Source: Bacteroidales bacterium
GTDB taxonomy: Bacteria > Bacteroidota > Bacteroidia > Bacteroidales > P3
DNA: 64,000 bases
Reading direction: 5' to 3'
Assembly (NCBI GenBank): GCA_017960475.1
Contig: JAGCZH010000008.1
Location: forward strand, 1-64,000
The notes beneath the pieces are model-generated. The model made no database searches. It saw nothing but the letters and a program-made list of their open reading frames with translations, and had not been told where the DNA came from. This document shows, piece after piece, positions 45,722 through 52,250 of this stretch (its first letter is position 1; the number at the start of each line of letters is the position of its first letter). The translations under genes and the position numbers were made by a program.

Positions 45722-45943
45722 TCACCGAGGAGCATTCTCGCACACGACACCGGAAAGTGGTTCGGCGACAGCCACAGTGTCCAGCTCGCTACATTTGCTG
45801 TGACTTTCTTTGTCCAGGACAATATCCTCATGGATGACTGTGACATATCCGTCGTAATAAGTTGTGCATTGGCAACGCTTGGTGCACGAGGAGACACCGA
45901 GCGCCAAAACAGCGGCAGAGAGAAAAAAAATGAGTTTTCTCAT
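45722..45943 (-). CDS. Small Cys-rich lipoprotein
   Basis: A 73-residue lipoprotein: signal peptide with lipobox VSSC (C20), then TKRCQC (C24, C26), C51 and C68. The spacing of the first three and the two later cysteines matches the neighbour encoded at 46008-46208, so the two are likely paralogues. No family was recognised. ATG 45943 is used; a TTG three codons upstream is not needed. Confidence 0.72.
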   Translation of the reverse strand: MRKLIFFLSAAVLALGVSSCTKRCQCTTYYDGYVTVIHEDIVLDKESHSKCSELDTVAVAEPLSGVVCENAPR

Positions 45944-45961
45944 TCGACACAATAAAGAAAA

Positions 45962-45982
45962 GCCGCCGACATTGTCAGCGGC
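45962..45982. terminator. Terminator between the two small lipoprotein genes
   Basis: A 9-bp stem with one G-U pair on the minus strand (GCCGCTGAC/GTCGGCGGC) and 3-nt loop, flanked by A- and T-runs, 25 bp after the 46008-46208 gene. The two small genes are thus probably separate transcripts. Confidence 0.75.
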
Positions 45983-46007
45983 CTTTTTTCTGTGAGTAGA
46001 CTAATTA

Positions 46008-46208
46008 TTAGCTGCACTCTACAATACCGGAAATATTCAGGTCGGTGCATTTGTCAATCTGAACACCGTACTGTTTGAATTGCTCGTTCATTTCATCAAG
46101 GTCGTAGGTAACTTCGCCAGTAGGCATTTTGCAAGTGCATTTTTTGCTGCAGCTGCTGAAGCAAGCCACGGTAGCGATAACGGCAAGAGCCAAAACAATC
46201 TTCTTCAT
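46008..46208 (-). CDS. Small Cys-rich lipoprotein (paralogue)
   Basis: A 66-residue lipoprotein with lipobox FSSC (C20), SKKCTC (C24, C26), C54 and C65. The mature part is only about 46 residues. It shares the SSC[ST]K[KR]CxC start and the KC..L and V.C end with the 45722-45943 product. Function is unknown; the conserved cysteines suggest disulfides or metal binding in the envelope. A -7 box TATTTTTG lies on the minus strand at 46283-46276, about 68 bp upstream. Confidence 0.75.
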   Translation of the reverse strand: MKKIVLALAVIATVACFSSCSKKCTCKMPTGEVTYDLDEMNEQFKQYGVQIDKCTDLNISGIVECS

Positions 46209-46275
46209 TTTATTTTGTTGATTTAAATAGTTTTACGCCTACTCTATATGGTTTTCGGCAACCCCATAAACATTG

Positions 46276-46283
46276 CAAAAATA
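46276..46283 (-). promoter_or_regulatory. -7 element of the small lipoprotein gene
   Basis: TATTTTTG on the minus strand, giving a leader of about 60 nt before the ATG at 46208. Confidence 0.5.
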
Positions 46284-46367
46284 ACATTTTTTTCTAAATT
46301 AGTAAACGTTTCCCTATTTTTTTTACACCATATCTTTTTTTTTCTTCATTTTTTTTTAAAAAGTGTG

Positions 46368-46375
46368 TAATTTTG
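46368..46375 (+). promoter_or_regulatory. -7 element of dsbD
   Basis: TAATTTTG, 49 bp before the dsbD ATG. The -33 TTTG is not evident in the T-rich sequence upstream. Confidence 0.5.
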
Positions 46376-46424
46376 CAATCTTATTTATAACATTCTCACA
46401 ACACGTAATATATTGTATAACAAA

Positions 46425-48515
46425 ATGAATAGACTCAAGACGCTCTTCTTAGCACTATGTATGATGGTGACAGCCACCCTGTCAGCACAATTGAATCCTG
46501 CACATTGGAAATTCAACGTCAAGGAGTTATCAGCCACAGAAGTTGAGCTTCAGTTCCAACTCAAACTCGATGACGGCTGGCATATTTATTCACAGAAATC
46601 CGATCCTAACGGTCCTATTCCCGCTGAATTCACATTCACCGAAGACAAGAACTACAAACGCATAGGTGGCGTAGCAGAAGCCAAGCCCCATGAGGAGATG
46701 GACGACATCTTCAAGTGTGTGGTGCGCTCGTTCAGCGGCAAGACCACTTTCCGCCAGAAAATTAAACGCAACACCGACAAGGCCTTCGAAGTCAAAGGCT
46801 CCATGTACTACCAACTTTGCAACGACGGCAGCTGTATCGCTCCAGACGACATGCCCTTTACTTTCAAGGTTCCAGAATCCTCTATAGCGCCAGCCGCAGA
46901 AGATACCGCCAATGTTGAACAGACCGATACGGACACAACCGACCAAGCCGCTGCCATTGACACCATGGCAAAACCTGAAGAGCCAAAGGCCGAACTAAAT
47001 GAAGCCCAGGATGTCCCCGAGGACAAAAAACAGCAATCGCTTTTTGGTTTATTCTTCGGCGCCCTTTTGGCAGGCATACTAACCATGTTCACACCCTGTG
47101 TGTTCCCAATGATTCCAATGACCGTCAACTTCTTCATGCACAGCAGCGACAACAAACGCAAAAACCGTCGCCAGGCATGGGCCTTTGGACTTTCCATTGT
47201 ATTCATCTTTGCCGTCATTGGAGCGCTGCTCTCGCTGGTTTTCGGTCCCGACTCACTCAATTTCATAGGCACCCACGGCATACCCAACCTCATATTCTTT
47301 GTGATTTTCTTTATCTTCTCGCTCTCATTCTTCGGCCTCTTCGAAATCAAGATGCCCGAGAAGTGGGTCAACGCCAGTGACGCCCAGGCCGACAAAGGCG
47401 GTCTCATGGCTCCTTTCTTCATAGCCCTGACAACAGTGTTGGTGTCGTTTTCATGCACAGGTCCTATCATTAGTGCCGCATTGGTCGAGTTCGCCACATC
47501 CACCACCAACCGCTGGATAGGATTGGTCTCCATGCTGGGCTTCGGATTAGGCTTTGCACTGCCTTTCACACTGCTTGCCTTCTTCCCGACGGTGCTTAAG
47601 AACATGAAATCGGGCGGATGGCTCAATTCTGTCAAGATTGTCTTCGCCTTCCTGGAGCTGGCATTCGGATTGAAGTTCCTATCCATGGCCGACCTATTCT
47701 ATGGATGGCGCTTGCTCGACCGTGAGGTTTATCTGGCCCTGTGGATCGTCATCTTCACTTTGATGGGCATCTACCTGATGGGAAAAATCAAGTTCAAAGG
47801 CGACGAGGATGTCCATCATATCGGCATCATCCGTCTTTTCCTCATCATCGCCACATTCAGCTTTGTGGTTTATATGGTACCCGGCATGTTCGGCGCACCC
47901 CTTAAAGCCATCTCCGGATTCATTCCGCCCATGAACACGCAAGACTTCAACATTGAGCGTCTTGTTAGCGAAAACAACTATTATGTTGTAGAAGGAAGTA
48001 GCAGCACCGACGCAACAGAATTCCCCTCAAATGTCAAGTTCAAAGACCAGCTGCACAAATACAGTGTCCCCGGCTATCACGAATTCTACGACCTCGATGA
48101 GGCCAAAGCCTATGCAAAACAGCAAAACAAACCTATTTTCATCGACTTCACAGGCATCAACTGCGGCAACTGCCGACAGATGGAACAAGCCGTATGGACC
48201 GACGACGCCGTTAAAAAAATGCTCAACGAGAAATTCGTCCTTTGCGCACTCTACTGCGACGCCAATAGTATAGAGCTCGACGAAGCCGATTGCATCACTG
48301 ACGACAATGGCCGCACACTCAACAAACTGGGCAAGAAAAACCTTTACTTCCAACGCAGCCATTACAAAATGAACGCCCAACCCTATTATGTCATCATCGA
48401 TGCCAACGATCCTGAAAACAAACCGTTGACGAAAGACAACTATTCTTATTCGCCTGATGTAGACAAATTCATGGGTTTCCTGAACGAAGGTCTCGAAAAT
48501 TACAGCAAAAAATAA
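46425..48515 (+). CDS. dsbD: Thiol:disulfide interchange protein DsbD
   Basis: A 696-residue inner-membrane protein that passes electrons from cytoplasmic thioredoxin to periplasmic substrates. After a signal peptide (1-21, ends LSAQ), the N-terminal periplasmic domain (about 22-155) has C110-range and C134-range cysteines (IFKCVV, QLCNDGSC). A Pro/Glu-rich linker leads to about eight transmembrane segments (205-500) with redox cysteines C225 (FTPCVFPMIP) and C344 (SFSCTGPII). The C-terminal thioredoxin-like domain has CGNC (C580/C583). ATG 46425 is preferred over a TTG four codons upstream. Confidence 0.93.
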   Translation: MNRLKTLFLALCMMVTATLSAQLNPAHWKFNVKELSATEVELQFQLKLDDGWHIYSQKSDPNGPIPAEFTFTEDKNYKRIGGVAEAKPHEEMDDIFKCVVRSFSGKTTFRQKIKRNTDKAFEVKGSMYYQLCNDGSCIAPDDMPFTFKVPESSIAPAAEDTANVEQTDTDTTDQAAAIDTMAKPEEPKAELNEAQDVPEDKKQQSLFGLFFGALLAGILTMFTPCVFPMIPMTVNFFMHSSDNKRKNRRQAWAFGLSIVFIFAVIGALLSLVFGPDSLNFIGTHGIPNLIFFVIFFIFSLSFFGLFEIKMPEKWVNASDAQADKGGLMAPFFIALTTVLVSFSCTGPIISAALVEFATSTTNRWIGLVSMLGFGLGFALPFTLLAFFPTVLKNMKSGGWLNSVKIVFAFLELAFGLKFLSMADLFYGWRLLDREVYLALWIVIFTLMGIYLMGKIKFKGDEDVHHIGIIRLFLIIATFSFVVYMVPGMFGAPLKAISGFIPPMNTQDFNIERLVSENNYYVVEGSSSTDATEFPSNVKFKDQLHKYSVPGYHEFYDLDEAKAYAKQQNKPIFIDFTGINCGNCRQMEQAVWTDDAVKKMLNEKFVLCALYCDANSIELDEADCITDDNGRTLNKLGKKNLYFQRSHYKMNAQPYYVIIDANDPENKPLTKDNYSYSPDVDKFMGFLNEGLENYSKK

Positions 48516-48579
48516 GATTTTTAGCGGCAAATAACGAGTTTTCATCTCTTTTGACACTATTTTTTGCCAAAAACAAAAT

Positions 48580-48630
48580 AAGCTCCTGCCACCGAAGAAT
48601 CAACAGGTTACAATGGCAGGAGCTTTTTTT
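48580..48630 (+). terminator. dsbD terminator
   Basis: Perfect 12-bp stem AAGCTCCTGCCA/TGGCAGGAGCTT (48580-48591, 48614-48625) followed by TTTTT. Confidence 0.9.
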
Positions 48631-48642
48631 ATGCCAAAATAT

Positions 48643-48673
48643 TTTGTCAATTCGCAAAAAGTGTATAATTTTG
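48643..48673 (+). promoter_or_regulatory. Initiator tRNA promoter
   Basis: TTTG (48643-48646), 19 bp, TAATTTTG (48666-48673): full consensus, 35 bp before the tRNA. Confidence 0.8.
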
Positions 48674-48707
48674 CACTCGCTTTTTAGGAAATCTAAAATT
48701 CATATAG

Positions 48708-48779
<72 letters not shown>

Positions 48780-48782
48780 CCT

Positions 48783-48817
48783 AAAAACGGACAAGTTATT
48801 CATGCTTGTCCGTTTTT
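48783..48817 (+). terminator. tRNA-fMet terminator
   Basis: Perfect 13-bp stem AAAAACGGACAAG/CTTGTCCGTTTTT with a 9-nt loop, ending in T residues. Confidence 0.92.
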
Positions 48818-48825
48818 CTATTACG

Positions 48826-48938
48826 GGGGGGGGAACTCAAAATCCAAAGACCGGAGGTTGGCTCGTCAAGCTCACTCGACAAGCTCGTGGGGCTCACCAT
48901 GCCAGCCGCAACACAATTCCATCCCCCTCTACCTAAAA
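48826..48938 (+). pseudogene. Decayed tRNA-fMet-like copy or copies
   Basis: 48836-48859 matches tRNA-fMet 48738-48761 (anticodon loop to T stem) at 20 of 24 bases. 48914-48938 matches 48762-48786 (T loop through the 3' end and the following CTAAAA) at 23 of 25. The ~54 bases between them include AGCTCGT-GGGGCTCA, again like the D-stem/anticodon start of the tRNA (14 of 15). This suggests one copy disrupted by an insertion, or two overlapping partial copies. No cloverleaf can form, so it is non-functional. Confidence 0.65.
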
Positions 48939-48978
48939 TCTGACAGGCAGGTTGCTAGCGCAACCTGCCTGTCAGATT
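48937..48978. terminator. 19-bp perfect hairpin
   Basis: AATCTGACAGGCAGGTTGC (48937-48955) pairs perfectly with 48960-48978 over a 4-nt loop. It lies 12 bp past the stop of the minus-strand DUF2442 gene. On that strand only a short TTTT follows, so it may be that gene's terminator or an unrelated stable RNA structure. Confidence 0.6.
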
Positions 48979-48989
48979 GACACAATTCT

Positions 48990-49250
48990 TCAATCGCAGT
49001 ACTCCAAATCGCCCGAATAAAGAGCTTCCACTGGGAAACTTAAATCAGCATGCTTGCCCCAGATAAGGTTACCACAGCGGATATAAAACTGCTTGAACAG
49101 TGACGGTTTGCTGTATTTGTTATATTGTGGGTGTGGATGACGGGCGATGAACTCTCCAAAGTCAATCACCCTGTCTGTTTTGTCACTGAAAAATATCCTT
49201 AGCGACAATCCGTCGACGTAATCAGCTCGTGTAACTGTAATGTTTTCCAT
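48990..49250 (-). CDS. DUF2442 domain protein
   Basis: An 86-residue cytoplasmic protein. The pattern VDGLSLRIFFSDKTDRVIDFGEFI and DLSFPVEALYSGD is typical of DUF2442. It starts 2 bp after the DUF4160 gene, which is its usual partner. Such pairs behave as mobile small two-gene modules and have been suggested to be toxin-antitoxin-like, but no activity is established; here that is inference. Confidence 0.82.
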   Translation of the reverse strand: MENITVTRADYVDGLSLRIFFSDKTDRVIDFGEFIARHPHPQYNKYSKPSLFKQFYIRCGNLIWGKHADLSFPVEALYSGDLEYCD

Positions 49251-49252
49251 GG

Positions 49253-49549
49253 TTATAGTTTTTTCTTAATGTCGGTGCAACGGACTCTTTTCTTATATAC
49301 AAAGAAATTGACCCACTTGTCAACAATGTTTTCCCAATATTTTTCGATGAAAGCCCTAGCCACCTTATCGTCTTTCGACGAAAGGGGATTGCCCTTGTCG
49401 CGCTGGCGTATTTCCATCAACTCGCCATTACATACATAAATGTCATATATGGACATTCTGTTTTGATGTTCCACGTGTACATGTATTGGCTCGTGCTCGT
49501 TGGAGTAAAACGAGAAAATAAAACCAAAATAGGTAAAGATATCAGGCAT
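49253..49549 (-). CDS. DUF4160 domain protein
   Basis: A 98-residue protein with the DUF4160 signature: an early FSFYSNEHEPIHVHVEHQN stretch holding the conserved His-rich HxHV motif, then a C-terminal AFIEKYWENIVDKW helix. Immediately upstream of DUF2442 with a 2-bp gap, so they are one transcription unit. Confidence 0.85.
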   Translation of the reverse strand: MPDIFTYFGFIFSFYSNEHEPIHVHVEHQNRMSIYDIYVCNGELMEIRQRDKGNPLSSKDDKVARAFIEKYWENIVDKWVNFFVYKKRVRCTDIKKKL

Positions 49550-49810
49550 AACATTATTCTTTATTAATAGAACGCAAAAATGATAAAAATATTGTAGTGG
49601 GAATTGCGTTTGTGTGTGTTTATTGATTTACTTTTTTTTATTCAAATTCAGCGGTGATATTGGGTTTGTTGTAAATGGAATGAGATTCCGAAGGTTCCAT
49701 ATTTTCTCCAAATCTTCAAGGAATTGGTGCGAAAAGATAACGGTTAAGCCGACCCCAAAGGGAACAGGCAACTCCAATGAGGTGCCTGTCGTGATGTTCA
49801 TTTACCAATC

Positions 49811-50404
49811 TCATATCCGAATGGAGTATTCTTTGAAGACATACTCCTTGTCGCTTTCATACTTCGCTTCGTCTTCATTGATACATATAGATTTGGTATA
49901 GTACAACACGCCATTCTTGACTCGGATTTTTGATACACCATCTTCATCGGCAACTATATTCGAAGCCACCATCTTGATCTTGTCGGTATATACATTGACA
50001 CAATAAAGACTGTTCCCTCCTCGATAGAATGTTTCGGTGAAATATAGCTTTCCTTTCTCATAATGGTAGAAATCTATAAAGCCACTGCCGTCGACGTTTG
50101 TCGTCTCAAAGCATCGGAGGGTGTCTTTCTTTTTTGTCTGGACATTGAAGACTATCAGGAAAGTGGAATCGAAAAAATCTTCATCGACATCTTTGTAACT
50201 TTCCTTGACATTATTGGCCATATAAAGTTTCTGGCTTTTGGCATCTTTGTACTCTCCCAGAATCACATATGGTTTGGTATGATCACCGCATATGGCTGTG
50301 ACTTTGGACAATAAACATTCACTATTGTCGTCTTTTGTTGTGGTGACAGACATGACCATAGCTGCTAAAAGCAGAAATGCCGCGATTTTGATAGTGCTTT
50401 TCAT
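49811..50404 (-). CDS. Exported protein of unknown function
   Basis: A 197-residue protein with an N-terminal signal-like hydrophobic segment (3-20). The mature region has repeated Tyr/Lys-rich beta-type strands (GKLYFTETFYRGGNSLYCVN, KNGVLYYTKS) reminiscent of propeller blades, but no family was identified. ATG 50404 gives the signal peptide; the upstream extension to a TTG at 50443 is rejected. A -7 box TATTTTTG lies at 50448-50441 on the minus strand. Confidence 0.65.
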   Translation of the reverse strand: MKSTIKIAAFLLLAAMVMSVTTTKDDNSECLLSKVTAICGDHTKPYVILGEYKDAKSQKLYMANNVKESYKDVDEDFFDSTFLIVFNVQTKKKDTLRCFETTNVDGSGFIDFYHYEKGKLYFTETFYRGGNSLYCVNVYTDKIKMVASNIVADEDGVSKIRVKNGVLYYTKSICINEDEAKYESDKEYVFKEYSIRI

Positions 50405-50536
50405 TGTGATTGTTTTTTGGTTTTTGTAATAATTATTGTGCAAAAATACACATTATTTCTCAAACCAGAATGTCTAACCTCATAATAATATATAAAAAAA
50501 TTAGTTATACCCTGAGAACGCAATAACAACAATACC

Positions 50537-51412
50537 GTGAGCCACATCAACTACCATACCCATTCGCACTATTGTGACGGCAAAGGCGAGTTACGAGAAT
50601 ATGTGGAATATGCCATAGCTCATGACTTTAAGTCTTTGGGCTTTTCCGGTCACGCTCCTGTGCCTTTCCCCAACAATTTCTCGATAAAAGACGACCAATA
50701 CCTTGACTATTGCAACGAGATCCGTGCTCTGAAAGAGGAATACAAAGACAGATTGGACATCCACCTAGGGCTGGAAATAGACTACATCCCAGGACTCCTG
50801 GAAGACTTCACTCCTCTAATATCTCAAGGCGGTCTGGAATACACCATAGGGAGCGTCCACCTGATACCCAATCCCGACAACGTCGAGACTCTCAGAAATC
50901 TGAACAGCACCGCCGTTGGCGATGAACGCAAAAAAATACCATATAATCTGTGGTTTATCGACGGTCCCCGCCAAGAGAGCTACGACAACGGACTGAGGCA
51001 TATTTTCCACGACGACATCAAAGCCGGCGTTCGAGCATTCTTTTATCAGAACAACGCCATGATTGAGCGCAACCGACCCACTATTGTCGGCCACTTCGAC
51101 AAAATAGTCATGCACAACCACGACCGCTATTTCACCTACGAGGAACCCTGGTTCCTGGATTTAGTGCACGAAACCGTACAACTTATTCACGAATCAGGTT
51201 GTATTGCGGAAATAAACACACGTGGTCTCTACAAAGGCCGCCACAACGATTACTATCCCGCAAAAAAAACGATTCAGTACATGAAGGAGCTGAACATCCC
51301 TGTTTTGGTCGGTACTGACGCCCATGAGCCCTCAAACCTTGACCAATTTGAAGGTGCATATGAATTTTTGAAAGAAATTGGCTACCGCAACGTCGTAACA
51401 AACCTTTTTTGA
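50537..51412 (+). CDS. PHP-domain phosphatase (HisK-type histidinol phosphatase-like)
   Basis: A 291-residue metal-dependent hydrolase. The PHP signature HTHSHYCDG (7-15) supplies first metal ligands; further ligands are in GFSGHAP, GLEIDYIP, SVHLIPN, VGHFDKI and GTDAHEP. This is the pattern of HisK-type histidinol phosphatases, which hydrolyse histidinol phosphate, although no other his genes are near and another phosphoester is possible. The start is GTG 50537: an in-frame stop lies 24 bp upstream and no ATG precedes the motif. Confidence 0.88.
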   Translation: MSHINYHTHSHYCDGKGELREYVEYAIAHDFKSLGFSGHAPVPFPNNFSIKDDQYLDYCNEIRALKEEYKDRLDIHLGLEIDYIPGLLEDFTPLISQGGLEYTIGSVHLIPNPDNVETLRNLNSTAVGDERKKIPYNLWFIDGPRQESYDNGLRHIFHDDIKAGVRAFFYQNNAMIERNRPTIVGHFDKIVMHNHDRYFTYEEPWFLDLVHETVQLIHESGCIAEINTRGLYKGRHNDYYPAKKTIQYMKELNIPVLVGTDAHEPSNLDQFEGAYEFLKEIGYRNVVTNLF

Positions 51413-51422
51413 ACAAACAGAT

Positions 51423-51545
51423 AGCCCTGTAGGCACGACACTTCGATTATCAGATCTGTGTCGCCCCTACAGGGCTCGGTGGTTATGTCCTTTTGATACC
51501 GTGGGCTCACGTCCACGGCTGTGTTATATCGCCCTTTCAGGGCTC
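51423..51545. repeat. Dispersed palindromic repeat, copy 1
   Basis: Left arm AGCCCTGTAGGCACGACAC (51423-51441) pairs with 51458-51476 at 17 of 19 positions. A TGGGCTCACGTCCACGGCTG-type middle and a third arm GCCCTTTCAGGGCT (51531-51544) follow. The same ~123-bp arrangement recurs at 61924-62047. It lies between a PHP phosphatase and a lipoprotein gene and is non-coding. Confidence 0.85.
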
Positions 51546-51577
51546 TGAGGACTCGTTCTTGACAATTCTTTCTCTTA

Positions 51578-52012
51578 TCAGAAGTTGCCTATAACGCTGA
51601 CCTTGAATTCCAATGTACCTATATTCTGCAATGATTGAGTGGTGTTGAAATCCGAATCTTTGAACTTGAATGTTATCAGACCTGTCTGAACATCGAATTC
51701 AAATCGTTCCTGATAGTTTTTGCCAGTAGGATCAGTGAAATAGAAGGTGTAGGGCAGCAAATTGTCACGCCCGTCTTGATCTATCATATAGACAAGAACA
51801 ACACCATTGTCGATTACTTCGGGTGTGATGTCTATGTTCTCCCATGTTGAATAGGCATAATCAACATAAAGATTTCCTGATCCATCAACTGCGGTGGCCA
51901 ACTGCCATTTGTTGGGCTGAACGGTGTAATAAGAGGTTATAACTCTTGCCTTTTCACTGCAACCAGCAAGCAACATAACCAAAGCGATGAGGGGTAATAG
52001 AAACTTTTTCAT
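51578..52012 (-). CDS. Lipoprotein of unknown function
   Basis: A 144-residue lipoprotein with lipobox LAGC (C18). The mature part is rich in beta-type stretches (VDYAYSTWENIDITPEVI, YTFYFTDPTG, LEFKVSVIG) and ends in IGNF. No family was recognised. A -7 box TACCTTTG lies on the minus strand at 52066-52059, about 47 bp upstream of the ATG. Confidence 0.75.
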   Translation of the reverse strand: MKKFLLPLIALVMLLAGCSEKARVITSYYTVQPNKWQLATAVDGSGNLYVDYAYSTWENIDITPEVIDNGVVLVYMIDQDGRDNLLPYTFYFTDPTGKNYQERFEFDVQTGLITFKFKDSDFNTTQSLQNIGTLEFKVSVIGNF

Positions 52013-52058
52013 TATATTACGTTTTTAATGTTTATTTTTTTGACTTGATTTATTTCTG

Positions 52059-52066
52059 CAAAGGTA
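52059..52066 (-). promoter_or_regulatory. -7 element of the lipoprotein gene
   Basis: TACCTTTG on the minus strand 47 bp upstream of the start codon. A second match, TACTTTTG, lies further upstream at 52177-52170. Confidence 0.45.
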
Positions 52067-52250
52067 ACTATTTTTTTTGACATGGGGAGCGTTTCTCTTT
52101 TTTTTGTCTTCTCGGCGCAATACACATCGCCTCCATCCACACATTTTTTCACTCCTCTTTTTCACGATGCAAAAGTACAACGACTTTTCAAAGTAAAACC
52201 CTACCTATAGACATATTTTTCCTCTTTTCTCTGGATTTTTCCGGAAATGG

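Noticed and set aside
49614-49901. 95-residue plus-strand frame
   Set aside because: Overlaps the end of the minus-strand exported protein and has no signal, domain or promoter.
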